DNA of 64,000 nucleotides, taken from positions 124,001 to 188,000 of the forward strand of contig JBBDML010000018.1 of assembly GCA_040878345.1 (NCBI GenBank), read 5' to 3'. Shown here one piece after another: positions 33,299 through 42,276 of the stretch. The DNA is from ZC4RG35 sp040878345 (GTDB taxonomy: Bacteria > Actinomycetota > Acidimicrobiia > Spongiisociales > ZC4RG35). The position numbers and the translations under genes were made by a program. Each line of letters starts with the position of its first letter. Position 1 is the stretch's first letter. The notes under the pieces are model-generated. The model saw only the letters and a program-made list of their open reading frames with translations. It made no database searches and had not been told where the DNA came from.

Positions 33299-34504
33299 CT
33301 ATTGCGATCTCTTGTAGATCCCGATGATGACGGCGCCTGCGGTTCCTTCGCCGGGATCGGCATCGGTGAGTGTCACGAGTACGCCTTCGGTGGTGGCAAG
33401 AAAAGCGGAGCCATACAGGTTGGTTGTGGCCCCGTAGGCATCGTCCTGAAGGATGACCGTGGGAGTTGTTCCGTCGAGTGCATAGGTGGCGCAACTCTTT
33501 ATGAAAACGGCTTTCCCACCGGAAGCCGCGCCAATGTCATAAGGACACGGATCCGCGATCTTGGTCAGCGGCTCCCAACCCATCGCAATCAGCCTGTGTA
33601 CTGACCCATCGTCTGTAACAACTCCAACGGAACCGTCCGGCAGCTCGAAGGGTCGAACCGACTCGGCTGTCGGTCCCTCTGTGAGATCCCTCCAAGAGTC
33701 GGTTGTCAGGTCCTGCACCAATGCCTTGACGGATCCGGTGAGACCAATGGTGCCCAGGTCTCGTGTGGTTGGTCCGCCGATCAGAACCAGACCTTGAGCA
33801 GAGACAAGCAGCGACGCGTCCACCAGTAGCTCTTCTGGAGGCTCAAGTGTTCGCCAGGCATTCGCTGCGGGGTCGTAGGCGGCCATCTGGCTTGCTCCCA
33901 TGAGCGGGAGGCGAGCAAACTCGCTGTCGTTTCCGGCCAGCCAAATGACCATTTCGGATCCGTCCCAAACCGCCGATGGATGAGCAGCCGGAGAGAGAGG
34001 AGCTTCGGGAATTTCTCTCCACTTTTGTGCGACGGGGTCAAAGGCGGCTCCATCTATAAACGAATCCTCGAAGGAGTGGCCGCCGAAGACCACGAACTCT
34101 GATCCGGTCCAGACCGAAGCGGCCAAGTATCGACCCTCAATGGGTGCATCGGGCACAGACACCCAGTCGCCAGTTCCGATATCGAAGAGCAGACCGTCCG
34201 ACATCAGATTGCCCGAACGGTCGGGGGCTCCGCCCCAGGCGAACAACCAGCGATCGCCCACCGCGTATGTCGATCCCTCGCGGGCCAAAAACGGGACTTC
34301 TGTAAACGTCCAACCCTCGGCACCTAGCACAGCCGTATCAGTCGTGGTCGCCGCCGAGGTTGTGGAGGTGGCTTCCGATGAGGTTGAGGTCATAGCCGGG
34401 ATCGTGCTTGTCGAATCAGTCGAGGAAACCGAGGTACATCCAACAAATACGGCACTCACCACGACAAAAGCAGTCAGACCACGGCGGAACCGATACACAC
34501 CCAT
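33299..34504 (-). CDS. Kelch-like beta-propeller lipoprotein
   Basis: 401 aa. Leader with lipobox VFVGC (Cys23), a Ser/Thr-rich linker to about residue 57, then Kelch-type repeats: GDRWLFAWGGAPDRSG, GSEFVVFGGHSFEDS, DGSEMVIWLAGNDSE, each followed by AYDPAANAWRTL-like units (FDIGTGDWVSVPDAP, FDPVAQKWREIPEAP). Probably a six- or seven-bladed propeller outside the membrane. Similar actinobacterial lipoproteins have no known reaction. It faces the redox cassette convergently inside the integrated element. Confidence 0.82.
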   Translation of the reverse strand: MGVYRFRRGLTAFVVVSAVFVGCTSVSSTDSTSTIPAMTSTSSEATSTTSAATTTDTAVLGAEGWTFTEVPFLAREGSTYAVGDRWLFAWGGAPDRSGNLMSDGLLFDIGTGDWVSVPDAPIEGRYLAASVWTGSEFVVFGGHSFEDSFIDGAAFDPVAQKWREIPEAPLSPAAHPSAVWDGSEMVIWLAGNDSEFARLPLMGASQMAAYDPAANAWRTLEPPEELLVDASLLVSAQGLVLIGGPTTRDLGTIGLTGSVKALVQDLTTDSWRDLTEGPTAESVRPFELPDGSVGVVTDDGSVHRLIAMGWEPLTKIADPCPYDIGAASGGKAVFIKSCATYALDGTTPTVILQDDAYGATTNLYGSAFLATTEGVLVTLTDADPGEGTAGAVIIGIYKRSQ

Positions 34505-34664
34505 GCGATAGAGACGTTACATCGGAGAAGAAGGTTCATGGTCTGGTTGACGAGCCAGGAGGGCGGTCATAGCTCGAGTGGTGATAGGTGGGTCGGCATT
34601 CACCCACTGAGAACACTGCTGAGGTGACGAAGCCTCAGGATTCGTCGTGCGGCCTTATGACATC

Positions 34665-35985
34665 TCATCGTACGAGACGTCGCAGAGGACTTGGCTCGAG
34701 TTCCGTTAGCGGGTTGCAGGTGTTGACGGTGACTCGCCATGAGGCGGCGTCGACGACTGCGGGGTTGGCTAGATCGACGTCTGGGCCGAGTCTGATCCGG
34801 GCTTCCGCGTGGTAGGTGACTGCCGCGTCCGACCGGGTTGCCTCGACAGTGTTGGACGGTCGTGGTCCGAGTGCTTCAAGAACGTCTTCTGGCGGATTCA
34901 GCTGGTAGCTGATGGCGAGGGCTGTGGCGCGGGCAGCCAGCTCGTCTTTGATGGCGGTGTCGCTGTGGAGAAGATCGACGTGGCCCTCGATCCAGTACTC
35001 CCGCGTCGCGATCTGGTCGAGGAGCTGCTGGCGTTGTTCCTTGAGGTATTGGACTTGGTATCGTGATCCGTCGGTGCCCAACCTCCTCGCGGCTTCCTCG
35101 GCTTCAGCGATGGCGCTTTCGAGCCGGGTCAGGCCTTCGTTGTCCAATCGCTTGCCGAGGGGACCCGTGCGCATGGTTGTATCGAGTTCTCGGAGCGTTC
35201 GGTGGAGTTGTTGGTCGCTTGCGGCCTCAACGCCAATGCCCTGGCGGCCTGCGGGTGGTTGGACGACTGTTCTGGTGAGTTGTCGGACCAGTGACTCGAT
35301 GGGTGGCTCGTAGGTCGGCTGGCCGTGGGTTTGGATGCAGCGTCCGTCGATTGTCTGGCTGGTGTTGACCCACAGGTGGGACTCGTCTCGGGCTCGGGAC
35401 AAACCGGTGTAGCCATGCTCGGCGGCGAGGCCCGTGTCCACATAGAGGTGGGTGGTTTGGAAGGTTTGGCCTTGGGCGGTGTGGATGGTCTGGGCCTAGC
35501 CGTGGTCGACACTCGAGTCCATGTAGGAAGCCAGGCGGCCTGGGCTACGTCCGAGTAGGCCCCGATTGCATGCGTCTTGCCAGAGCCTCCAGGGCCGACC
35601 AAGGTCACCACCCGACCATCCAGGTCCGCGAGGTGTCTCACCGCCTCGGCCTGATCACCGACGAGACGCCGACTCGAGATAGCTTCCTCCAGGACGTCTC
35701 GGTCGATTGCGACCGGGGATTGTGTGGTGACTGCGTCGAAGACCTTGCCCTCCCGCTCCAATTGTACGCGGGTGGTGTAACGGGCCTCTCCCGGCAGCAC
35801 CCGATCCGAGGCGCCGCCGAAGGGACCGGCCTGGGGCGTCAGATAGTGGAGGATTGCTTGTTCATCGTCGGACAGTTCGATTCTGGCTCAGTGCTCAGCT
35901 CGTCAAACTCGATCGTGGCGAATGGGTCGATCCCGAGTTGGGCAATATCGCCTGGGCCGAATAGTCGGAGCATCTCCAGGCCAGC
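34665..35985 (-). pseudogene. Remnant of a MobF-type (TraA/TrwC) relaxase-helicase
   Basis: Upstream fragment (about 35540-35885): IELSDDEQAILHYLTPQAGPFGG, RYTTRVQLE, AVRHLADLDGRVVTLVGPGGSGKTHAIGAY (Walker A). It then jumps, with loss of about the whole middle of the helicase and a frame change, to DHG-stop-AQTIHTAQGQTF, GYTGLSRARDESHLWVN and a C-terminal helical tail (LTRLESAIAEAEEAARRLG) ending at 34665. The stop is TAG where TAC or TAT (Tyr) is expected. The N-terminal relaxase domain is missing; a short frame at 35839-36000 may be a further fragment. Marks descent from a conjugative or mobilisable element. Confidence 0.8.
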
Positions 35986-36918
35986 CGGGTGCATGTCGCC
36001 GCCAGGACCGCGGAGACCTACCGAGCCTGTCACGCTCGAGCCGTACTCTCATAGGCGACGTCCCGCTTGCCCGGTTGACACCGGAGCTGCTGCGAGAGCT
36101 CATCGCCGACCTGACCGCAGCCGGCTACGCACCGGAGACGGTGGCCAAGACCATGCGTTGGGTAAGACTCACACTGAACCAGGCGGTGAGAGACCGTCGC
36201 ATCGCCATCTCCCCGGCCGACGGCATCCAGCTTCCCGCTCCACGTCGTTCCGATATGCGTCTCCTCGACCCACTCCAAGTCGAGCAACTCGGCGACGCAT
36301 TGCCCGACCGATATCGGTCCTTTCCCGTCGTCGCCGCCTACACCGGACTGCGCTGGGGTGAGCTGGCCGGTCTGCTCGTCGCCAACATCGAGATGCTCCG
36401 ACGCCGCCTCACCGTCCGTTCCGCACTCATCGAAGCGGCCGGGGAACCACCACGGCTGGAGTCACCGAAGACCGCTGCATCGGAACGCACCATCACCCTC
36501 CCCAAGATCGTCATCGAAACCCTTGGCATCCACTTCCACTCACACCCAACTGTCGACGGTCTTCTGTGGACAACCGAGCGAGGAGCGATCCTCCGCCGCG
36601 GATCATTCAGCAGAACATGGCGCAAGGCGGTCGCCGAGTCTGTGGGTCAGCCCTGCCGACCACAAGATCTTCGACACACTCACGCTTCCTGGCTGATCGC
36701 TGCAGGAGAGCATCCCAAGACCATCCAGACCCGATTGGGGCACTCGTCGATGCAGGTCACGATGGACCGATACGGTCATCTCATGGAAGGTCTCGACAGC
36801 CGGATCGCGGACCGTCTAGACGAACTCGCCGACTCCTGGAGCGGCCCACGAGCGGCCCAAACCGATGACGAGGAACCTGAAGCAGACCTCAGGAATCCCC
36901 TGACCAGGGCCATGATCT

Positions 36919-36970
36919 GTGGTCCCGACGGGATTCGAACCCGCGTTTCCGGCTTGAAAGGCCAGCGTCC
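36919..36970. repeat. attR: 52-bp direct repeat within the intact tRNA-Glu
   Basis: Perfect copy of 29186-29237. It covers the anticodon arm to 3' end of the tRNA gene on the minus strand, so integration keeps the host tRNA whole at this end. Confidence 0.93.
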
Positions 36971-36992
36971 TAGACCACTGGACGACGGGACC
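36920..36992 (-). tRNA. tRNA-Glu(UUC)
   Basis: 73 bases, cloverleaf complete: acceptor GGTCCCG/CGGGACC, anticodon loop CTTTCAA with TTC, T-arm GCGGGTTCGAATCCCGT. No encoded CCA (the next bases are CAG). It is the attachment site of the integrated element. gltX, whose product charges it, lies directly upstream. Confidence 0.97.
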
Positions 36993-37026
36993 GCTCAGTC
37001 ACGATGAGGTTACGGCCCGCCCTACC

Positions 37027-38448
37027 TCATCCCAACTCTTGTCGGGCGTACCGGATCCGTCCCAAGGTGCGGTCCCGGCCCAGAGCCGCCATCGACTCGA
37101 AGAGAGGGGGGCTCACCGATGACCCGGTGACTGCCACACGCAGTGGTTGGAACACCTTCGCCGTGCCCAGCCCCATCTCGGCTGGAAGCCCCCTGAGGGC
37201 TGTCTCGATGCTCTCCGCCTCCCAGTCGGCGAGTGCCTCCAGTCTTGCAATAGCAGTGTCGAGGACCTGGGGGACACCCTCCTTGGTCATCACCTTCTCC
37301 CAGGAGTCATGGTGGTATCCGTCGAGGTCGGAGAAGAGGAACCTCACCTGTTCCCCGGCCTCGGGCAGCAGCCTGGTCCGATCCTGTACCAGCGGGGCGA
37401 TCTTCTCGAACCGCGCCCATTCATCGCCGTCGAGGGGGCGGCCCAGCGTCGACTCGACATACGGCCTGGCCAGGGTGTTGAACCGGGCCGGGCTCATCGC
37501 CCTCACGTACTCGCCGTTCATCCAGGTCAGCTTCTCGGGGTCGAAGGCCGCCGGGTTCTTGGAGACGTTGGCGAGGTCGAAAACGGCCACCGCCTGCTCC
37601 CGGCTGAAGATGGTGGTCTCGGCATCCAGCCCCCAACCCAGCGTGGCCAGGTAGTTGAACACCGCCTCGGGCAGGAACCCGGCCTCCCGGTAATCCGAGA
37701 GGGAGGTGGCGCCATGGCGCTTGGACAGCTTCCTCCCGTCCCTCCCGAACAGCAGGGGGAGGTGGGCGTACACCGGCTCGACATGGCCCATCGACCTGGT
37801 GAGCAGGATGTGCTTGGGTGTCGACGGGAGCAGGTCCTCACCTCGGGCAACGTGAGTGATCTCATAGTCGACGTCATCGACGGTGGAGGCCAGGTGATAG
37901 GTGGGCCGTCCGTCACTGCGGAGGATGACGAAATCGTCGATGTCGGCCGGTTCGAAGCTGACCCGGTCCCGGACCAGGTCGTCGAACACCACCGGTGCGT
38001 CCTGGGGGATGGAGAGACGGATTGCCCCTGAGTAAAAAGGGGGATCGGGTCGGCGGATGTAATGGGCAGGATGACGGCCTTCCTTCTGGGCGCGGGCCCT
38101 GAGCTCGTCGAGCTCCTCCGGCCCCCGGTCGTCGTAGTAGGCGGCACCCCCGCCGACCAGGGCCTCCGCCACTTCCTGATACCGACCGTACCGATCCGAC
38201 TGCCGATAGGTGCCATGGGGCCCATCTAATCCGACACCCTCGTCCCATTGAAGCCCCAGCCACCGGATCGAATCGAGGATCTCCGACTCGAATTCTGCGG
38301 TCGATCGCTCCTCGTCGGTGTCGTCGATGCGGAGGATGAATGTCCCCTGGTTGTGCCGGGCATAGAGCCAGTTGAAGAGGGCGGCTCGGGCGGTCCCGAC
38401 GTGGAGCGTGCCAGTAGGGGACGGCGCCATCCGCACCCGGACCGTCAT
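37027..38448 (-). CDS. gltX: Glutamyl-tRNA synthetase
   Basis: 473 aa. Class I signature APSPTGTLHVGTARAALFNWL (HIGH-like), RIDDTDEERS, and KLSKRHGATS (KMSKS-like). Charges tRNA-Glu, and possibly tRNA-Gln if the organism uses the transamidation route; no glutaminyl-tRNA synthetase or GatCAB is in the window to decide. Its ATG overlaps the stop of the upstream FAH-family gene (ATGA). The tRNA-Glu gene is 34 bases downstream. Confidence 0.97.
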   Translation of the reverse strand: MTVRVRMAPSPTGTLHVGTARAALFNWLYARHNQGTFILRIDDTDEERSTAEFESEILDSIRWLGLQWDEGVGLDGPHGTYRQSDRYGRYQEVAEALVGGGAAYYDDRGPEELDELRARAQKEGRHPAHYIRRPDPPFYSGAIRLSIPQDAPVVFDDLVRDRVSFEPADIDDFVILRSDGRPTYHLASTVDDVDYEITHVARGEDLLPSTPKHILLTRSMGHVEPVYAHLPLLFGRDGRKLSKRHGATSLSDYREAGFLPEAVFNYLATLGWGLDAETTIFSREQAVAVFDLANVSKNPAAFDPEKLTWMNGEYVRAMSPARFNTLARPYVESTLGRPLDGDEWARFEKIAPLVQDRTRLLPEAGEQVRFLFSDLDGYHHDSWEKVMTKEGVPQVLDTAIARLEALADWEAESIETALRGLPAEMGLGTAKVFQPLRVAVTGSSVSPPLFESMAALGRDRTLGRIRYARQELG

Positions 38449-39206
38449 GCGGCGACGACCGGGTTGGCCAGTGTGCCGATCCCGTCTATCTCCACCTCCA
38501 TGAGGTCGCCCGGGGCGACCTTGCCCACCCCTGATGGTGTACCGGTGAGTATCACGTCCCCGGGAAGCAGGGTGGTGAAGGCCGTCACGTACTCGATGAT
38601 CTCGGCCACCCCGAACACCATGTCCGAGGTGAAACCGGCCTGACGGACCTCACCGTTGACTCGGCAGATGACGGCGAGGCGCTCCAGGGGGTCGAGCTCG
38701 GTCTCGATCGCAGGGCCCAGGGGGCAGAAGGTGTCGAACCCCTTGGCCCGGGTCCACTGACCGTCCTTACGCTGCAGGTCGCGGGCGGTGACGTCGTTGG
38801 CTGCGGTGTACCCGAAGATGTACCGGGAGGCATCCTCAGCCTTGACGTTGCGGCAGGGCCGGCTCATCACCACTGCCAGCTCGGCTTCGTGATGCACCTC
38901 GGAGCTGATCCGGGGGTAGACCACGTTGGCGTTGGGGCCGATCACCGCAGTGGCCGGCTTCATGAAGATCAGCGGCTCGTCGGGCACCTCATCGCCCATT
39001 TCCCCGGCGTGCTCCTCGTAGTTCTTCCCCACGCAGATGACCTTGGTGGGGATCACCGGGGAGAGGAGGCTGGCGCTGGCCCAGGGGACAACGGTCTCGG
39101 TCGGCTCCCAGGCCACGAAAGGGGAGCCGTTGTAGACCAACACCCCTTCGCTGTCGGCGATCCCGTAGGTGATGCTGTCGCCGGCCTTGATGCGAACGAT
39201 CTTCAT
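38445..39206 (-). CDS. Fumarylacetoacetate hydrolase-family protein
   Basis: 253 aa. Family motifs: VICVGKNYEEHAGEM, LIFMKPATAVIGPNANVVYP, metal ligands in SSEVHHEAELAVVM (E..E), FGYTAANDVTARDLQ with the third ligand Asp, and VILTGTPSGVG. Members act as C-C hydrolases, isomerases or oxaloacetate decarboxylases; the substrate cannot be told. Upstream of and coupled to gltX. Confidence 0.9.
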   Translation of the reverse strand: MKIVRIKAGDSITYGIADSEGVLVYNGSPFVAWEPTETVVPWASASLLSPVIPTKVICVGKNYEEHAGEMGDEVPDEPLIFMKPATAVIGPNANVVYPRISSEVHHEAELAVVMSRPCRNVKAEDASRYIFGYTAANDVTARDLQRKDGQWTRAKGFDTFCPLGPAIETELDPLERLAVICRVNGEVRQAGFTSDMVFGVAEIIEYVTAFTTLLPGDVILTGTPSGVGKVAPGDLMEVEIDGIGTLANPVVAA

Positions 39207-39235
39207 GGTCGCATGACGCTACCCGGGCGCCGGTC

Positions 39236-39721
39236 CTAGCCCTTGTCGCCGTGCCGGAGTGCCCAGCGGATCCTCTCGGGCTTCTCCGTCAGCAGATCAC
39301 GGTCTACCTCTGCGACGGCGGTCTGCCCGGGCCATGCGTCATGCGGCACCGCCGCCAGCCACCTGCGACGGCGGGCCAGAGCCTCCGGGGTCGGCTCTTC
39401 ACCAAACCCGCACATCACCAGCGCAGCCTCGATGTCCTCCGGGACCGCCGCTCTCCCGAGGGCGGCCGCGCGAGCCATGACCAGACCGGTGACCACCGCT
39501 CTCAGGTCTGGATCGTCATCGGGGAGATCGGCGCCGGCCACCAGCTTGGATGCCCAACCCGGGTCGGGCCCGGTCATGCCGAAGGTCCCGCCGTGGGGGA
39601 CGTCGCCAGGGCCCTGTGGGATCCCGGGCTTGGACGATCTCCAACCGGTCGCCGGCGCCGGCTCCAGCGAGCGACGAGGGCGGTTCGAATCGGTCAGCTC
39701 AACGTTCGGTTGCTGAGCCAT
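39236..39721 (-). CDS. Hypothetical actinobacterial protein, 161 aa
   Basis: Not recognised. A disordered, Pro-rich N-terminal 45 residues is followed by a helical region (DDDPDLRAVVTGLVMARAAALGRAAVPEDIEAALVMCGFG) and a terminal basic stretch (ALARRRRWLAAVPHDAWPGQTAVAEVDRDLL). No signal peptide. Same strand as and 29 bases upstream of the FAH-family gene. Confidence 0.6.
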   Translation of the reverse strand: MAQQPNVELTDSNRPRRSLEPAPATGWRSSKPGIPQGPGDVPHGGTFGMTGPDPGWASKLVAGADLPDDDPDLRAVVTGLVMARAAALGRAAVPEDIEAALVMCGFGEEPTPEALARRRRWLAAVPHDAWPGQTAVAEVDRDLLTEKPERIRWALRHGDKG

Positions 39722-39768
39722 CTAGTGGCCCGTCGCCCAAACCGCGGCATCAATTGAGCGACAGACCA

Positions 39769-40683
39769 CTAGACGAAGGCCAGCCAATGGCGAAACTCTT
39801 CGGTCTTCCCGGCGACCGCGTCCAAGAACATCTCCTGCACCTTGAGTGTGATCGGTCCCGGCTCGCCGCCCCCCACCTGTCTGCGGTCGATCTCACACAC
39901 CGGCGTCACCTCGGCGGCGGTCCCGGTCAGGAACACCTCGTCAGCCGTGTAGAGACTTCCCCGGGCCAGGTCGATCTCACGGACCTCGACTCCGTCGCTG
40001 GCGAGAAGCTCGATCACCGAGTTGCGGGTGATCCCCTCGAGGATCCCAGACGACACCGGCGGGGTGTAGACCGCCCCCTTGCTCACGGTGAACAGGTTCA
40101 TTCCACTCCCCTCGGAGACCGACCCGCTGTCATTTAGCATGATGGCCTCGTCAAACCCCGCCTGGCTGGCCTCGGTCTTGGCCAGCATCGAGTTGAGATA
40201 ACCCCCGGAGCCCTTTGCCGTCGGGATCATGGAAGTGTGCGAGATGCGGCGCCAGCTCGACACCATGGCGGTGATCCCCTTGCGGATGCCATCGTCGCCG
40301 AGATAGCTCCCCATGGGGAAGGCACCGATCATGGTGTGGACCTGGTTGTCATACGGGAGGAGTCCGATTGTCCCCAGCCCATAGAACACCAGGGGACGGA
40401 CATAGGCCGAGTCGAGCTCGGTGACACGTAGCAGATCGAGACAGGCCCTCGACAGCTCGTCGGCGGTCCACTGCATCGGGATGGCGTAGGCGCGGGCCGA
40501 GGCTTCGAGACGAACCATGTGGTCCTCGAGCCTGAATACCGCGGTGCCCTCGGGTGTGTGGTAGGCGCGGATGCCCTCGAAGACCCCGGTGCCGTATTGC
40601 AGACCGTGACTGAGGAAGTGGACGCTGGCCTGGTCCCAGGGGATCAGCTCTCCGTCACTCCAGATGTGGGATGCCGTTTCCAT
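39769..40683 (-). CDS. ilvE: Branched-chain amino acid aminotransferase
   Basis: 304 aa, fold type IV PLP enzyme. IWSDGELIPWDQASVHFLSHGLQYGTGVFEGIRAY at the start, YVRPLVFYG, the PLP Lys in TAKGSGGYLNSMLAKTEA, EAIMLNDSGSVSEGSGMNLFTV (catalytic Glu), and FLTGTAAEVTPV. Last step of Val, Leu and Ile synthesis and first of their breakdown. The ATG at 40683 gives the usual N-terminus; the open frame to 40746 is excess. Confidence 0.95.
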   Translation of the reverse strand: METASHIWSDGELIPWDQASVHFLSHGLQYGTGVFEGIRAYHTPEGTAVFRLEDHMVRLEASARAYAIPMQWTADELSRACLDLLRVTELDSAYVRPLVFYGLGTIGLLPYDNQVHTMIGAFPMGSYLGDDGIRKGITAMVSSWRRISHTSMIPTAKGSGGYLNSMLAKTEASQAGFDEAIMLNDSGSVSEGSGMNLFTVSKGAVYTPPVSSGILEGITRNSVIELLASDGVEVREIDLARGSLYTADEVFLTGTAAEVTPVCEIDRRQVGGGEPGPITLKVQEMFLDAVAGKTEEFRHWLAFV

Positions 40684-40739
40684 TGCACCAGGGTAAACGA
40701 GCCGGGACCAGCGGAAGCCAGGTTCTACCCTCACCACCG

Positions 40740-41198
40740 ATGGCAAGGCTGCTCGCCTCCTTCTTCGGCACCGGATTGATCCTCGGGAGGGTACGGGGCT
40801 CCGACGCCGGTTCGGGGACCGTGGGTGGGGGGTTCGGCCTGGTCCTCGCCTTCTCCCTCGGCGAGGCCGCCGGTTGGCTGTGGGTCCTCGTAGCTGCTCT
40901 CGCCCTGGTGGTGGTGGGCACCTGGGCAGCCAGTCTTCTCCCCCTTGGGACCGATGACGCCGGGTGGATCGTGATCGACGAGGCCGCCGGCGCCTTCCTG
41001 GCGGTGATCGGCCTCACCACCTGGCCGGTGGCCCTGGCGGCCTTCGCCGTGTTCCGTCTCGCCGACATAGCCAAGAGGTGGTTTCCGGGGGTGGCCGCCG
41101 CCGAGCGGTTACCGGGCGCGGCCGGGGTCATGGCCGATGACCTGGCCGCCGGTTTGTACGGGCTCGCCTTTGGTCACATCATGCAGGCGTTGTTCTAG
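40740..41198 (+). CDS. pgpA: Phosphatidylglycerophosphatase A-like
   Basis: 152 aa. Membrane enzyme that removes phosphate from phosphatidylglycerophosphate. Motifs: FFGTGLILGRVRGSDAGSGTVGGG (family GTxxGT-like), WIVIDEAAGAFLAV (acidic metal site), VFRLADIAKRWFPG and GVMADDLAAGLYG. Three or four hydrophobic segments. Confidence 0.88.
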   Translation: MARLLASFFGTGLILGRVRGSDAGSGTVGGGFGLVLAFSLGEAAGWLWVLVAALALVVVGTWAASLLPLGTDDAGWIVIDEAAGAFLAVIGLTTWPVALAAFAVFRLADIAKRWFPGVAAAERLPGAAGVMADDLAAGLYGLAFGHIMQALF

Positions 41199-41222
41199 AT
41201 TCCCGCCTAGGAGGCGATGGTC

Positions 41223-41663
41223 ATGGAGTGGAAGTTGTCAACCGTCGTGGTAGGAGTCGATGGCTCCGAGGGCGGTGACCGCGCCGCCGAGCATGCGGCC
41301 GACGTCGCCCGCAAATGGGGGGCGAAGCTCCTGCTGGTGACTGTGGTCCGCACCCCTGAAGGGTGGTGGGGACTGGGGGGCGCCCCTCCGACACCCGAAG
41401 CCCTGTCGACCGCCCTGGTCGAAGGTCAGCGACAGATCCTCGATGAGGTGGTTGCCGGTCTCGACCTGGAAGGGATCGATTACTCCACGGTCGAGGAGCT
41501 GGGCGACCCGGTCAATCGGATCGTGGCGGTGTGTGAGGAGAGCAAGGCCGACCTCCTGGTGATCGGGAGACGGGGGGCCGGGCTGGTGGAGAGGGTGATC
41601 CTGGGATCGGTGGCAGACCGCCTTGCCCACCTCTCGCCATGCCCGATCCTGATGGTCCCCTGA
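41223..41663 (+). CDS. Universal stress protein (UspA family)
   Basis: 146 aa. VVVGVDGSEGGDRAAEHAADVARKWGAKLLLVTVV at the N-terminus, and the ATP-binding signature VIGRRGAGLVERVILGSVADRLAHLSPCPILMVP (G-2x-G-9x-GS). ATG 41223 is preferred to 41217 because AGGAGG then lies nine bases upstream instead of three. Confidence 0.93.
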   Translation: MEWKLSTVVVGVDGSEGGDRAAEHAADVARKWGAKLLLVTVVRTPEGWWGLGGAPPTPEALSTALVEGQRQILDEVVAGLDLEGIDYSTVEELGDPVNRIVAVCEESKADLLVIGRRGAGLVERVILGSVADRLAHLSPCPILMVP

Positions 41664-41685
41664 GCGCGAACAGCTGAAACCGAAG

Positions 41686-42276
41686 GTGCCGGTCGTCGGG
41701 ATCATCCCCGTCAGGTCGTTCCATCTGGGTAAGCAACGTCTCGCCACCACACTCGAGCCGGCTCGACGTGAGGAGCTGGGTCGGGCCTTGACCGGTCACG
41801 TCGCCGGAATCGTCGATGAGGTCGGCCTGGTGCCGTTGATCGTCACTGCCGACCCGCATGTGGCTCATTGGGCGGTCACTGCTGGGTTTGGGACGGTGCC
41901 CGACCCCGGAGAGGGTCTCGATGCCGCGTGCGCCGCCGGTGTCACCTGGGCAGGTCTCAGCGGAAGCGCCTGGCTGGTGATCCACTCCGACCTACCGCTG
42001 TTGCAGCCCACTGACCTGGAGGTGGTGGTCTCGGCCGTCGATTCGGGAAGGGAGGTGATCGCGCCGTCATCGGACGGCGGGACCAGCGTCCTCTCCGCCC
42101 GGGCGCCGATCGAGTTCGCCTACGGGTCGGCTAGCTTTCATCGTCACCTGACCCGTCTCACCGAGCCCATGGTCGTCATCCGACCCGGGCTGCTCCAGGA
42201 CATCGATTCCCCACAGGATCTGACCGCGGCCCGGAGCCATCCCGCTGGAGCGTGGTTGCCTACCTTGATGCCGTGA
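41686..42276 (+). CDS. cofC: Phosphoenolpyruvate/2-phospho-L-lactate guanylyltransferase
   Basis: 196 aa, GTG start. CofC/FbiD family: IIPVRSFHLGKQRLATTLEPARREELGRAL (nucleotide site, Lys-Arg pair), GEGLDAACAAGV, LVIHSDLPLLQPTDLEVVV, APSSDGGTSVLSARAP, FAYGSASFHRHL. It makes the guanylylated three-carbon unit for coenzyme F420. In actinobacteria the substrate is thought to be PEP (FbiD). The next gene, a glycerate 2-kinase, could feed PEP by way of 2-phosphoglycerate and overlaps it by a GTGA junction. Confidence 0.9.
   Translation: MPVVGIIPVRSFHLGKQRLATTLEPARREELGRALTGHVAGIVDEVGLVPLIVTADPHVAHWAVTAGFGTVPDPGEGLDAACAAGVTWAGLSGSAWLVIHSDLPLLQPTDLEVVVSAVDSGREVIAPSSDGGTSVLSARAPIEFAYGSASFHRHLTRLTEPMVVIRPGLLQDIDSPQDLTAARSHPAGAWLPTLMP

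Larger units (their letters stand above)
29186..36970. mobile_element. Integrated element at tRNA-Glu(UUC), about 7.7 kb
   Basis: Bounded by a perfect 52-bp direct repeat (29186-29237 and 36919-36970) made of the 3' part of tRNA-Glu(UUC). The complete tRNA gene survives at the right end. A tyrosine integrase gene lies against attR, a MobF-type relaxase/helicase remnant next to it, then a Kelch-like lipoprotein and a cassette of small membrane, redox and exported proteins with clearly more AT-rich codons than the flanks. Several genes are broken, so the element is probably an immobile remnant of an integrative conjugative or mobilisable element. Confidence 0.88.
35988..37007 (+). pseudogene. 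Tyrosine integrase next to attR, N-terminally damaged
   Basis: The catalytic part is intact from about 36050: core-binding helices (ARLTPELLRELIADLTAAGYAPETVAKTMRWVRLTLNQAV), catalytic Arg in AAYTGLRWGELAGL, then PQDLRHTHASWLIAAGE, LGHSSMQVTMDRYGHLM with the nucleophilic Tyr. The His of the HxxR box is Gln here (QDLR). Upstream, the homologous sequence (VHVAARTAETYRACHARAVL) lies in another frame and joins near 36050, as if one base were lost; TAG stops it further upstream. The frame runs through attR and ends antisense to the tRNA-Glu gene. It would have catalysed site-specific recombination at the tRNA. Confidence 0.75.

Noticed and set aside
36905..37007. C-terminal peptide PDGIRTRVSGLKGQRP of the integrase as a conserved protein motif
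   Set aside because: It is the antisense translation of the tRNA-Glu gene; its conservation reflects the tRNA.
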